64,000 bases of DNA. It comes from an uncultured Aquimarina sp. (GTDB taxonomy: Bacteria; Bacteroidota; Bacteroidia; Flavobacteriales; Flavobacteriaceae). The first letter of the stretch is position 1. Each line of letters starts with the position of its first letter. Location: assembly GCA_947501475.1 (NCBI GenBank), contig CANMWA010000001.1, positions 726,212-790,211 on the forward strand, read 5' to 3'. Positions 41,642 through 50,808 of the stretch are shown here, in pieces. Position numbers and translations under genes: made by a program. The notes below the pieces were generated by a model that saw only the letters and a list, made by a program, of their open reading frames with translations, did no database searches and was not told the DNA's origin.

Positions 41642-42388
41642 ATGGTTTGTCAAGCTTGTAAAACACCATTGGGAGATGAGATGAATTTTTGTTCAAATTG
41701 CGGAATGTCTATTGCAAAAATTAAGCAGACAAAAAGAAATGAACATCTTAATTTGGTAATATCATTTTACGTAGTGATGTTGTTATTTTTAATTACTACT
41801 TTTTTTGTCTACAAAGAGGGAAGTACATTAATCAAGGAAATAATTATTGAAAGTATTTTTGTTTTAGTGATTTTAGGATTTACTTTTTTTGATTTTAAAA
41901 ACATTATAAGATTATACAAGATTCCTAAAATTAATCCATTACTCTTTTCAGGCGTTATCTTAATTCCATTTGTAACAGCTTTTTTAGTGTATTTTGGAAT
42001 GGAATTTCTCAATATAGCGTTATTTGATGAATCCCAGAATTACTATTTGGAATATATTAACTATCCAAATTCGTTATTTTGGGCAATTCTTTTTGTTGCT
42101 GTTTTTCCTCCAATTTTTGAAGAATTAGCTTTCAGAGGATTTTTGTTCAATCAATTGAATAGTATTGCTTCGACAAATGCAACTATTATACTAACTGCAT
42201 TTATTTTTGCGCTTGTTCACCTCTCAATATTATCTCTACTATGGATATTTCCATTTGGGTTGTTATTGGGGTATCTACGGCATAAATACAATACTTTATG
42301 GTTAGGAATGATAATTCATTTCATACATAATTTGATAGTATTATATTTGGACTATCATTATTACGATACTGCATTGTTAGAATTTTAA
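41642..42388 (+). CDS. CPBP-family intramembrane metalloprotease with zinc-ribbon N-terminus
   Basis: This is a 248-residue protein. A zinc ribbon (C-Q-A-C and C-S-N-C-G, residues 3-21) precedes about eight membrane segments. The CPBP/Abi motifs are E-E-L-A-F-R-G (motif 1), F-A-L-V-H-L (motif 2) and H-F-I-H-N-L (motif 3), giving the Glu and His residues of the active site. Relatives include the CAAX processing enzyme Rce1 and bacteriocin self-immunity proteins. Here it is paired with a second ribbon protein and precedes the dGTPase gene by only 5 bases. Confidence 0.88.
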   Translation: MVCQACKTPLGDEMNFCSNCGMSIAKIKQTKRNEHLNLVISFYVVMLLFLITTFFVYKEGSTLIKEIIIESIFVLVILGFTFFDFKNIIRLYKIPKINPLLFSGVILIPFVTAFLVYFGMEFLNIALFDESQNYYLEYINYPNSLFWAILFVAVFPPIFEELAFRGFLFNQLNSIASTNATIILTAFIFALVHLSILSLLWIFPFGLLLGYLRHKYNTLWLGMIIHFIHNLIVLYLDYHYYDTALLEF

Positions 42389-42393
42389 CTTTT

Positions 42394-43740
42394 ATGATGA
42401 ACTGGGAACAACTCCTATCCTTAAAAAGACAAGGAGATACAAATAAAAGACTACGTAAAGAACAAGACGAAACCCGATTAGGATTTGAGGTCGATTACGA
42501 CCGAATTATCTTCTCTTCGGCCTTTAGAAGCTTGCAAGACAAGACTCAAGTGATACCTTTATCCAAAACCAGTTTTGTACATACAAGGCTAACACATAGT
42601 TTAGAAGTTTCGGTAGTTGGGCGATCACTAGGTAGAGTAGTAGGGAAGAAAATTTTAGAAAAACACCCTCATTTGTCGACCATTCATGGGTATCAATTTA
42701 ATGACTTTGGAGCTATTGTAGCTGCTGCTGCATTGGCACATGATATTGGTAACCCACCTTTTGGACATTCTGGAGAGAAAGCTATAGGAGAATACTTTAA
42801 AACCGGAAGCGGAGTACGATATAAAAAACAACTCTCTCCAAAGCAATATCAGGATCTAATTGATTTTGAAGGAAATGCCAATGGGTTTAAAATCCTTACC
42901 GAATCCCGACAAGGTGTAGAAGGAGGACTTAGGCTTTCTTATGCTACTCTCGGAGCCTTTATGAAGTATCCAAAAGAATCATTGCCAAAAAAACCAACTG
43001 CACATATTGCTCATAAAAAGTTTGGATATTTTCAGAATGAAAAAGCTTTTTTTCAAGAAATTGCAGAAGAAATGGGCTTGCTAAAAACTAATCTGGGAGA
43101 CGAAGTAACGTATAGCCGCCATCCATTAACCTTTTTGGTTGAAGCTGCAGATGATATTTGTTATACGATTATTGATTTTGAAGATGGAATCAATTTAGGA
43201 TTGATTGATGAAGAATATGCTCTAGAATACCTTATTAAGTTAGTAAAGGATTCGATCAATACGTCAAAATATAATAATCTAGTCACTACGGCAGATCGCT
43301 TAAGTTACCTTAGGTCATTAGCGATTAATACACTAATAGGTGAAGCAGCAACTATCTTTATTAAAAACGAAGAACAGATATTATCAGGAACATTTGATAC
43401 AGCATTAATAGATAAAAGTAGATACGAAGCCCAGATTAATGATATTATTAAAATTAGCGTTGAAAAAATATATCAAAGCCAGGAAGTAACCGAAAAAGAA
43501 ATAGCAGGGTATGAAATTCTTGCGACACTTTTAGATCGATATTGCATTGCAACCGATAATTATAATGACGATAAAACCTCAAATTATGATAAACTTATTT
43601 TGAGAGCAGAAGGTGGTAATTTTGACTATAAAGATGAAAATTTATACACAAGATTGATAAGCATCAGTAATTATGTTGCGAGTTTAACCGATGGTAATGC
43701 ATTATTAAAGTTTCAGAAAATCAAAGGATTACAGATATAA
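42394..43740 (+). CDS. dgt: dGTP triphosphohydrolase (HD-domain dNTPase)
   Basis: This 448-residue enzyme has the R-L-T-H-S-L-E-V motif (first His), A-L-A-H-D-I-G-N-P-P-F-G-H-S-G-E (HD pair) and a later E-A-A-D-D-I-C-Y Asp that complete the HD metal site. It hydrolyses dGTP or other dNTPs to nucleoside and tripolyphosphate. Either of two adjacent ATGs may start it. It is joined closely to the CPBP gene. Its last codons, with the terminator, are duplicated about 660 bases downstream. Confidence 0.93.
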   Translation: MMNWEQLLSLKRQGDTNKRLRKEQDETRLGFEVDYDRIIFSSAFRSLQDKTQVIPLSKTSFVHTRLTHSLEVSVVGRSLGRVVGKKILEKHPHLSTIHGYQFNDFGAIVAAAALAHDIGNPPFGHSGEKAIGEYFKTGSGVRYKKQLSPKQYQDLIDFEGNANGFKILTESRQGVEGGLRLSYATLGAFMKYPKESLPKKPTAHIAHKKFGYFQNEKAFFQEIAEEMGLLKTNLGDEVTYSRHPLTFLVEAADDICYTIIDFEDGINLGLIDEEYALEYLIKLVKDSINTSKYNNLVTTADRLSYLRSLAINTLIGEAATIFIKNEEQILSGTFDTALIDKSRYEAQINDIIKISVEKIYQSQEVTEKEIAGYEILATLLDRYCIATDNYNDDKTSNYDKLILRAEGGNFDYKDENLYTRLISISNYVASLTDGNALLKFQKIKGLQI

Positions 43741-43776
43741 AAAAACCAGTTTAATTTTTTATTTAAACTGGTTTGA
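43740..43776. terminator. Bidirectional terminator after dgt
   Basis: AAACCAGTTTAA pairs with TTAAACTGGTTT around an A/T loop, with A and T runs on both sides. It serves dgt (plus) and the lipocalin gene (minus). Confidence 0.85.
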
Positions 43777-43793
43777 TATAGTGTATGATTATT

Positions 43794-44216
43794 TTATTTC
43801 TTTTTGTACGTTTCTTCAGTTTCACTATATGTTATAGTAAGTATATTATTAAAAACGATAAATGTTACTATGCTCGGAATGCCGGGACCTGCTTCGTCAA
43901 AGCTAAACGTCAAATTATTTCCACTTACAGACCATGAACCTGTAAACTCACCACTAATAATACAATCATTGCCCTGATCACTAAAAACTTGAGTTATTAA
44001 TGTATTGTTGGGGTTAAATTGTAAAGTAGATGTTTTATCACAATCACTTAATTCACTCTCGCTGCCATCTTGTTTTTTGGCTGTTAATTCCCAAGTGCCA
44101 ATAAGAGGGCTTGGATCTGTTACCTCACCACCTCCTTGTTGAGTGTTAGAATCGTCACTACTACAAGACATTACTATAGCTGAGATGATAAAGAGAAATA
44201 AACCGAACTTTTTCAT
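43794..44216 (-). CDS. Lipocalin-like lipoprotein
   Basis: This 140-residue protein has a lipoprotein signal ending M-S-C-S-S-D-D (Cys18), then a D/S/T/Q-rich surface-export-style linker. The mature domain begins L-I-G-T-W-E-L-T-A and proceeds through C-D-K-T-S-T-L-Q-F and G-S-W-S-V-S-G-N-N-L-T-F, the usual pattern of Bacteroidota lipocalin-like domains. Two cysteines (C-D and D-C-I) could form a disulfide. Ligand unknown. The S-D-D after the lipid Cys resembles the Bacteroidota lipoprotein surface-export signal. Confidence 0.82.
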   Translation of the reverse strand: MKKFGLFLFIISAIVMSCSSDDSNTQQGGGEVTDPSPLIGTWELTAKKQDGSESELSDCDKTSTLQFNPNNTLITQVFSDQGNDCIISGEFTGSWSVSGNNLTFSFDEAGPGIPSIVTFIVFNNILTITYSETEETYKKK

Positions 44217-44336
44217 TTTAATTGTTTTGATTGTAATTGTACACTATAAATAAACGAATAATGCATCAAAAAATTTGATTTAAAACTAAAAATTTTACAC
44301 AGTAAATGCCCAAATTTCTTTAAAAAAGTTGAAAGA

Positions 44337-44452
44337 TGATGATGTAGCAATCTTACTTGATGATACTATGTTATTAAAGTTTTAGAAAGCTATAGGATTA
44401 CAGGTACAAAAAAACCAGTTTAAGTTTTTACTTAAACTGGTTTGATAAACTA
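44337..44452. pseudogene. Duplicated fragment of the dgt 3' end with terminator
   Basis: Reading plus, this region repeats the last 20 or so codons of dgt in decayed form: GATGATACTATGTTATTAAAGTTT then TAGGATTACAGGTAC against GATGGTAATGCATTATTAAAGTTT and AAGGATTACAGATA in dgt. It is followed by the same AAACCAGTTTAA-type hairpin (44411-44445). An in-frame stop has arisen in the copy. It is a remnant of a tandem duplication that also copied the adjoining lipocalin gene. Confidence 0.7.
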
Positions 44453-44466
44453 TTTTTTAATAGAGA

Positions 44467-45660
44467 TTATAATTTTTTATAAGCAGACTCTGTCATAAAA
44501 CCTTCATCATCATACTTTATAGTTAAAACATCACTAACAATGCTAAACGTAGCTACATCAATAAAAGTTTGTCCTTCTTCCTGATAAGTAAAAGTTAATG
44601 TTGTGCCTTCTTCTTTCCAAGTACCAGTCTCTTGATAATCGATTTGACAACCTGTATTAACGGGAGCATAAGATATATCAGTAAATGATTGTGATTCAAA
44701 TTCTATGGTGCTTCTTTTTTCACATTCAGTTATAGTCATGATGTCACCTTGTTGAGTAAATGAAATAAGCCCCCATTTTCCTAATACATCAGAATTGCTA
44801 GTGTCTGGCATATCTGGTTCTCCTAAAAACTTGTATTTTCCTATAACTATATCTGTTTTTGTTTCTCCATTCTCAGTATATGTTTCTGTTGTTTCCAAAG
44901 TCATACTTGTATCGGTTAGCTCTTTGATAAGAGAGATATTTGTATCTGATCCATTGTTAAAATCGGCTATTAAAACATTTCCTTCAGATATAGACCAAAT
45001 ATAGTCATTGCTGGTTGACGGAATACAAGTGTTGTTTTGAGTAGTGTTCTCAATATAGTTTGCTATGTTTATTTCGTCTTTTGTAGTATAAAAACTTACG
45101 GTGTCATTCTTTTCACATTGAGTAAGTGTGACAGATTCTCCGTTTACATTTAAGCTTTCCAGGCCCCATTTTCCAATTACATCGGTATCAGAATATGTTT
45201 GAGTATTAGCATCATTTTTTACAAATGTCCATACTTCTTTAAAAGTTGAGCCGTTATCATCACTGTCTTCAAATTCATATTTTAATGAAGTCTCGGTTAG
45301 TTCTAAAATAGTGTATTCTGTAGTAAGACTAGTTGCATTACCAAGTTCGTCTAATGTTAATGTCAATATATTATCTGAAAGTTCCCATGTTCCAGCATCT
45401 GCCGCATCTGGTTCGCAAGCTCCTACAAAACCACCATAAGTTTGCTCTAGATATGTCTTATCTTCTTTTATTTCGAGAGTACTTAATAACTCACAATCAG
45501 TATTAGGAAGCAGATTTATAGCGACTACATTCCATTTTCCTACAATAAGATCACTGTTTGACATTTCTCCCCCTCCTTCTTCAGAGTTATTATCATCATC
45601 ACTGCTACATGAAGTCAGAGCGGTTACAAAGCATAGAATAAATATACAGAGAGGTTTCAT
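44467..45660 (-). CDS. Lipoprotein with three lipocalin-like domains
   Basis: I start at the ATG giving M-K-P-L-C-I-F, because the lipoprotein signal (ending T-S-C-S-S-D-D) begins there; 15 more codons are open upstream. The 397-residue product has three tandem domains opening I-V-G-K-W-N-V, V-I-G-K-W-G-L and V-L-G-K-W-G-L, each with a C-E-K- or C-E-L-like segment about 15-20 residues later and a second Cys about 35 residues on. The middle domain is more diverged. Internal duplication on top of gene duplication is clear. It would be on the cell surface or in the periplasm. Confidence 0.85.
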   Translation of the reverse strand: MKPLCIFILCFVTALTSCSSDDDNNSEEGGGEMSNSDLIVGKWNVVAINLLPNTDCELLSTLEIKEDKTYLEQTYGGFVGACEPDAADAGTWELSDNILTLTLDELGNATSLTTEYTILELTETSLKYEFEDSDDNGSTFKEVWTFVKNDANTQTYSDTDVIGKWGLESLNVNGESVTLTQCEKNDTVSFYTTKDEINIANYIENTTQNNTCIPSTSNDYIWSISEGNVLIADFNNGSDTNISLIKELTDTSMTLETTETYTENGETKTDIVIGKYKFLGEPDMPDTSNSDVLGKWGLISFTQQGDIMTITECEKRSTIEFESQSFTDISYAPVNTGCQIDYQETGTWKEEGTTLTFTYQEEGQTFIDVATFSIVSDVLTIKYDDEGFMTESAYKKL

Positions 45661-46028
45661 AATTCTAAAATTTAATGGATTAATCAATTGTTTTAGGTTT
45701 TTCATAATTTTAAATATGGGTTAGGATGTACATTGTAGTATATTTTGATACTGCTTTGATTACATTGTAATAATGATGTTGTTTTTGTTTAGGTTGAATA
45801 TTTACAAGCAGCAAACATATCAATTGTATGGTTTATTGAGTTCTGTATCTGTAAGAAGTTGAAGATTTAGGACTTATTTTTGGTTGAGATAAAAGCCCTT
45901 ATGTTATTTCAAATAGGAAACTAATACTGATAATGTATGAGAAATAATATTTAGTGAGATGTTCGATTATTGAAATTGTATTAAAGGGAGTTGTCGTTAT
46001 AAAAATTACATAAACTTTGATATTTTAA
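45661..46028. other. Spacer with a dispersed repeat
   Basis: No gene is visible. Bases 45838-45879 (GAGTTCTGTATCTG then AAGATTTAGGACTTATT) closely resemble 27441-27486 beside the precursor peptide locus, so a short repeat is shared by distant parts of the window. Confidence 0.5.
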
Positions 46029-46478
46029 TTAAAGCTTCGTATACGTTTCTGTGTATACATACACTGTACCACTTTCTTCTTCGGTATATTTTGTTGTAAG
46101 TGTAGTATTGTTAAGTAATATAATAGTTAATGTTTCTGTACTTGTATCATCATAGCTAAAGGTAAGTTGATCTCCTGATAACGACCAACTAAATTCTTCT
46201 GTAATAGGGTCTTCGCAAGTAATAGTTGTTTGTCCATTTGCTATAGTTACAATAGAGTTAAAAAAAGTATTAACAAAGTCACCACCTGTTTTAAATTCAT
46301 ATACATCTTGTATATCACACTCGTCAAGTGTTTGAGGTGTTTCATTTTCATTAGCAGCGGTCAGTTGCCATTTACCAATTAGATTATCTTCAGTAATAGC
46401 TCCAGGACTATCGTCATCACTATTACAAGAAATATAAGTTGCAGCAATAAGTAAAATAAATACACTTAATTTTTTCAT
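46029..46478 (-). CDS. Lipocalin-like lipoprotein
   Basis: This is a 149-residue paralogue of the two preceding lipocalin-like lipoproteins. The signal ends I-S-C-N-S-D-D-D (Cys18); the domain opens L-I-G-K-W-Q-L-T-A and continues with C-D-I-Q-D-V-Y-E-F and F-S-W-S-L-S-G-D-Q-L-T-F. It retains two cysteines in the usual places. It is transcribed towards the triple-domain gene with a 368-base gap, so it has its own promoter. Confidence 0.82.
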   Translation of the reverse strand: MKKLSVFILLIAATYISCNSDDDSPGAITEDNLIGKWQLTAANENETPQTLDECDIQDVYEFKTGGDFVNTFFNSIVTIANGQTTITCEDPITEEFSWSLSGDQLTFSYDDTSTETLTIILLNNTTLTTKYTEEESGTVYVYTETYTKL

Positions 46479-46589
46479 GATATATTAGTAATTACCATAC
46501 AAACATATATAATATGTCATATACTTTCCCCACCCATTTAGGGTAGTTTTTAAGCAGTTAGATAAATTGAGGAATACATTCTAGAATTT

Positions 46590-48356
46590 CTATAAATATT
46601 GTCTAATGGTTTTGAGAATTCCTTTGATAGAAATACCAGCAATATCATGTAGCTCATCTACCGTTCCTTGATGAATAAATTGATCAGGAACACCTAGCGT
46701 TATAATTTTATTTTTGAAATGATATTGATTGGCAAAATCAACTATCGAACTTCCAAATCCGCCCTTGATGACTCCATCCTCTATCGTGATGATTGTTTTG
46801 TATTGTTGTAATACTTGTTTTAGAAGATTCGTGTCTAAAGGTTTTATGAAACCAAAATGATAATGACTGATCGTAGTATCGATATCTTCTAGTGCAAAAG
46901 TAACATTATGGGCTATGGTTCCTGTAGAAATGACAGCAAGATCAGTTCCTTTTTTCAGTATTTCTCCTTTACCAATTTTTAAACTTTGAAAAGGTTTTTG
47001 CCAATCAATAATATGTCCTCTTCCGCGTGGGTATCTAATTGCTATGGGGTTATCTAATCCTAAAGAAGCAGTATATAAAAGATTGCGTAATTCGATTTCA
47101 TCTTTTGGAGCGGCTATGATTATATTAGGAATACAATTAAGGTAAGCAATATCAAAAACACCATGGTGCGTAGCACCATCTGCACCAACAATACCAGCTC
47201 GATCAATGCAAAAAATTATGGGCAGATTCTGTAGCGCTACATCATGAATAACCTGATCATAGGCGCGTTGCAAAAATGTTGAATAAATAGTACAAAATGC
47301 AACCAAACCTTGTGTTGCCATTCCTGCGGCAAGAGTTACGGCATGCTGCTCGGCAATGCCTACATCAAATGCTCGATCTGGCATTTCTTGCATCATATAT
47401 TTTAAAGAACTTCCAGTAGGCATCGCAGGGGTAATCCCTACGATTTTCTTATTAGCTCTGGCAAGTTCTAAAATAGTATGCCCAAATACATCCTGAAACT
47501 TAGGGGGCAATCCATTACTATCCTTAGGAATTAAATCTCCTGTAGAAGCATCAAATTTACCTGGAGCATGATATTGTACTTGATTTTCTTCTGCTTGTTT
47601 TAATCCTTTTCCTTTGGTGGTAATAATATGCAACAGTTTTGGACCTTCAATAGTTTTTAACTCTTCTAAAGTCTTAATTAGAGAAGGTAGATCATGGCCG
47701 TCAATAGGACCAAAATAATCAAAGTTTAGTGCTTCAATAATATTGTTTTTTCTTGGTCTAATACCAACTTTGGCTTTGGTAAGGTACTCTTTTAATGCTC
47801 CTACACTGGGATCTATCCCAATAGCATTATCATTTAGGATAACCAACATATTGGTATCAGTAACACCAGCGTGATTAAGGCCTTCAAAAGCCATTCCGCT
47901 TGCGATAGATGCATCTCCTATTACTGCTATATGTTGTTTTTTTGTATCCCCTTTTAGTTTTGAAGCGATAGCCATACCCAAAGTAGCCGAAATAGATGTT
48001 GAAGAATGTCCTACACCAAAAGTATCGTATTGACTTTCGCTTCGTTTTGGGAAACCACTAATTCCATCTAGTTGTCTATTGGTATGAAAAATATCTTTTC
48101 TACCAGTAAGGATTTTATGAGGATATGCCTGATGCCCCACATCCCATACCAAAATATCATTCGGGGTATTAAAAACATAATGTAGCGCTATAGTGAGTTC
48201 TATTACCCCAAGGCTTGCGCCAAGATGCCCTTCTTTGGTAGCGACAATATTAATCACAAAATCCCGTAACTCTTTGGCCAATATTGGTAATTGATCTGGC
48301 GCAAGCTTTCTAAGATCTGCTGGGTATTGAATATTTGAAAGTAATGATACTGACAT
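46590..48356 (-). CDS. dxs: 1-deoxy-D-xylulose-5-phosphate synthase
   Basis: This 588-residue thiamine-diphosphate enzyme condenses pyruvate and glyceraldehyde 3-phosphate, the first step of the MEP isoprenoid pathway. The ThDP/Mg motif is G-D-A-S-I-A-S-G-M-A-F-E-G-L-N (about 147-161) with the expected Asn; the transketolase Pyr domain has D-V-G-I-A-E-Q-H-A-V and F-L-Q-R-A-Y-D-Q. The C-terminal transketolase domain is complete. It is slightly shorter than proteobacterial DXS, as usual in Flavobacteriia. It is divergent from tadA. Confidence 0.95.
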   Translation of the reverse strand: MSVSLLSNIQYPADLRKLAPDQLPILAKELRDFVINIVATKEGHLGASLGVIELTIALHYVFNTPNDILVWDVGHQAYPHKILTGRKDIFHTNRQLDGISGFPKRSESQYDTFGVGHSSTSISATLGMAIASKLKGDTKKQHIAVIGDASIASGMAFEGLNHAGVTDTNMLVILNDNAIGIDPSVGALKEYLTKAKVGIRPRKNNIIEALNFDYFGPIDGHDLPSLIKTLEELKTIEGPKLLHIITTKGKGLKQAEENQVQYHAPGKFDASTGDLIPKDSNGLPPKFQDVFGHTILELARANKKIVGITPAMPTGSSLKYMMQEMPDRAFDVGIAEQHAVTLAAGMATQGLVAFCTIYSTFLQRAYDQVIHDVALQNLPIIFCIDRAGIVGADGATHHGVFDIAYLNCIPNIIIAAPKDEIELRNLLYTASLGLDNPIAIRYPRGRGHIIDWQKPFQSLKIGKGEILKKGTDLAVISTGTIAHNVTFALEDIDTTISHYHFGFIKPLDTNLLKQVLQQYKTIITIEDGVIKGGFGSSIVDFANQYHFKNKIITLGVPDQFIHQGTVDELHDIAGISIKGILKTIRQYL

Positions 48357-48425
48357 ATCGCAAAAGTACCATTTTGTACTATTCTTTATAAACTTTTATT
48401 TAGCTTTACTTAAAATTCGATTTCT

Positions 48426-48875
48426 ATGCTTGATCCATTAGATGATTCACATTTTATGCGCAAGGCACTTCTTGAAGCTGAAGCCGCTTATGAGAAAAAT
48501 GAAGTGCCAGTTGGTGCCATAATTGTAGTTGCTAATCAAATCATAGCCAGAGCACATAATTTAACAGAACTATTAACCGATGTTACTGCCCATGCCGAAA
48601 TGCAAGCCATTACTGCAGCTTCAAATTATCTTGGAGGTAAATACCTTAATGAATGTACATTGTATGTCACTCTAGAACCTTGCCAGATGTGTGCAGGTGC
48701 TTTATACTGGAGTCAGATCGGAAGAATTGTCTATGGTGCTGTAGATGAACAACGTGGCTGTACAACGATGGGAACAAAACTTCACCCCAAAACCGAAATG
48801 ATTGGAGGTGTGTTAGAAGAAGAATGTGGGCAAATTATAAGACGTTTTTTTGCAGAGAAGCGTAACCTGAATTAA
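48426..48875 (+). CDS. tadA: tRNA-specific adenosine deaminase
   Basis: This 149-residue zinc deaminase has H-A-E-M-Q-A-I (zinc His, catalytic Glu) and P-C-Q-M-C-A-G-A (two zinc Cys). The N-terminal helix M-R-K-A-L-L-E-A-E-A-A-Y and V-P-V-G-A-I-I-V match TadA, which turns adenosine 34 of tRNA-Arg into inosine. A general nucleoside deaminase is a less likely alternative. The following gene starts 11 bases later. Confidence 0.92.
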   Translation: MLDPLDDSHFMRKALLEAEAAYEKNEVPVGAIIVVANQIIARAHNLTELLTDVTAHAEMQAITAASNYLGGKYLNECTLYVTLEPCQMCAGALYWSQIGRIVYGAVDEQRGCTTMGTKLHPKTEMIGGVLEEECGQIIRRFFAEKRNLN

Positions 48876-48886
48876 ATCAGACCTGT

Positions 48887-50806
48887 ATGAAAAATACAAT
48901 CGCCGAACGGATACAAGATTTTTTAAAACAGTTTCCTCCTTTTGATGTCTTAAAGAAAGAAGAACTATTCTCGATAGCAGGCCAGATTAGAGTTTTATAT
49001 ATTCAAAAAGGAGAATACATTTTTCAGCAAGATACTTCGTGTCATGAAGAGTTTTATATAGTAAGAGAAGGGGCAATAGGGTTATATCGTGATGTAAAAG
49101 ATGACCAAGATTTGGTAGATATTTGTGATACTGGAGATTTGTTTGGCTTGCGTATCATGATTATTAAAAAGAACTATCGTATGTCTGCAAGGGCAGATGA
49201 AGAATCAATTGTATACGCAATACCAGCTACAGTTTTTGAACCTTTTATCGAAGATAATAAAGAAGTAAATAGATTTCTATTAGGCACTTTTGCTACTCAT
49301 GCTCGAAATTATTATACTGAAACCGAGAAGGGTCAAAAGATAGACAATACGATTTCTATTGAAGTTGCCAATGATCTATCAGCGTTACGTAGTATTACAT
49401 ATAACAAAAAACCTATTACTTGTTCATTAGACGATACAATACAAGATATTGCAAAAAAGATGACAAAAAAGAAAGTAAGCTGTGTTGTTATTACTGATCA
49501 AAATAAATGTCCTTTAGGAATAATTACAGATGGTGACTTGAGAGCCAAAGTAGCAACAGGATTTTCTTTAATTACAGATACAGTATCAAAAATCATGATA
49601 TCACCTGTGGTAACGTATTCAAAAAAACTTACTGTAGCCGAAGCTCAAATAGCACTTATAAAACACAATATTAGTCACCTTTGTATCACAAAAGATGGCA
49701 CAATACATTCAAAATTAACCGGGATTCTTTCTGATCATGATGTATTGGTGTCTTTTGGTAACAATCCTTCGGTATTAATAAAAGAAGCCAGACGAGTAAA
49801 AAAAATACAAAAACTAAGATATATTCGAAAGCAAACCGAAAAACTTCTTAAGTCATATCTCGAACAAGATATTCCTACTCCTCATATATTACATATTATT
49901 TCTGAGATTAATGATGCTTTGATAGTGCGTATTATTGAATTGTCTTTAAAAGAAATGCCATCACCACCCCCAGTAAAATTCTGTTTTCTAGTTCTGGGAA
50001 GCCAGGGTAGGAGTGAGCAACTTCTTGCTACAGATCAAGATAATGCTATAGTGTTTGAAGATGTAGATGAGGAGAATTATAAAGCTACTCAGAACTACTT
50101 TTTAGCGTTAGCTAATATCATTACCAAAGGGCTTCATACCATTGGTTTTGAATATTGCCCTGCCGAGATGATGGCTAGTAATCCCCGATGGTGCATGTCG
50201 CTTTCTAAATGGAGTTCACAATTTAAAGATTGGATGACAACACCTACCGAAGAAGGAACACTATTGTCCTCAATATTTTTTGATTTTCAATACATATATG
50301 GCGATGCAACTATGGCAGATACATTATCTGATGTGGTGTTTGATGGAGTAAATAAAAGCAATAGATTTTTAGGTTTGTTAGGCGTAAGTGCATTACAAAA
50401 ACCCTCTCCTTTGGGATTTTTTAAGCAATTTTTGGTTGAGCAAAATGGAGAACATAAAGATACTTTTGATATTAAAATAAGAGCAATGATGGTGTTAATA
50501 GATGCTGCCAGAATTTTAACATTGCAGTATAACCTAAAAGGAGTAAACAATACCTTACAACGCTACTCAAAACTTGCCGAAATAGAACCTAAGAACGCTG
50601 ATATTTATGAGAGTTGTGCCAAAGCATATAGAGTCTTAATAAAATTTAGAACCCGACAGGGGTTATTGCATAAAGATTCTGGAAGGTATATTAAACTAAA
50701 TACCTTGAGCAAGAAAGATAAGTTAAGGTTAAAAAGATGTTTTAGACCTATTCGAGATATACAAGAGCTATTAAATATACGGTTTCAACTTAAAACATTC
50801 ATGTAG
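48887..50806 (+). CDS. cNMP-binding / CBS / DUF294 nucleotidyltransferase protein
   Basis: This is a 639-residue cytoplasmic protein. Residues 10-145 form a cyclic-nucleotide-binding-like domain with I-R-V-L-Y-I-Q-K-G-E-Y-I-F. A pair of CBS domains follows (about 175-300, with G-I-I-T-D-G-D-L and G-I-L-S-D-H-D). The DUF294 putative nucleotidyltransferase region (320-500) carries G-S-Q-G-R-S-E-Q and D-Q-D-N-A-I, the G-S-x-G-R and D-x-D-like signature. The last part is its C-terminal substrate-like domain. It probably modifies or senses a target in response to adenine nucleotides. The exonuclease gene follows by 2 bases, a pairing seen often in this phylum. Confidence 0.9.
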   Translation: MKNTIAERIQDFLKQFPPFDVLKKEELFSIAGQIRVLYIQKGEYIFQQDTSCHEEFYIVREGAIGLYRDVKDDQDLVDICDTGDLFGLRIMIIKKNYRMSARADEESIVYAIPATVFEPFIEDNKEVNRFLLGTFATHARNYYTETEKGQKIDNTISIEVANDLSALRSITYNKKPITCSLDDTIQDIAKKMTKKKVSCVVITDQNKCPLGIITDGDLRAKVATGFSLITDTVSKIMISPVVTYSKKLTVAEAQIALIKHNISHLCITKDGTIHSKLTGILSDHDVLVSFGNNPSVLIKEARRVKKIQKLRYIRKQTEKLLKSYLEQDIPTPHILHIISEINDALIVRIIELSLKEMPSPPPVKFCFLVLGSQGRSEQLLATDQDNAIVFEDVDEENYKATQNYFLALANIITKGLHTIGFEYCPAEMMASNPRWCMSLSKWSSQFKDWMTTPTEEGTLLSSIFFDFQYIYGDATMADTLSDVVFDGVNKSNRFLGLLGVSALQKPSPLGFFKQFLVEQNGEHKDTFDIKIRAMMVLIDAARILTLQYNLKGVNNTLQRYSKLAEIEPKNADIYESCAKAYRVLIKFRTRQGLLHKDSGRYIKLNTLSKKDKLRLKRCFRPIRDIQELLNIRFQLKTFM

Positions 50807-50808
50807 AG

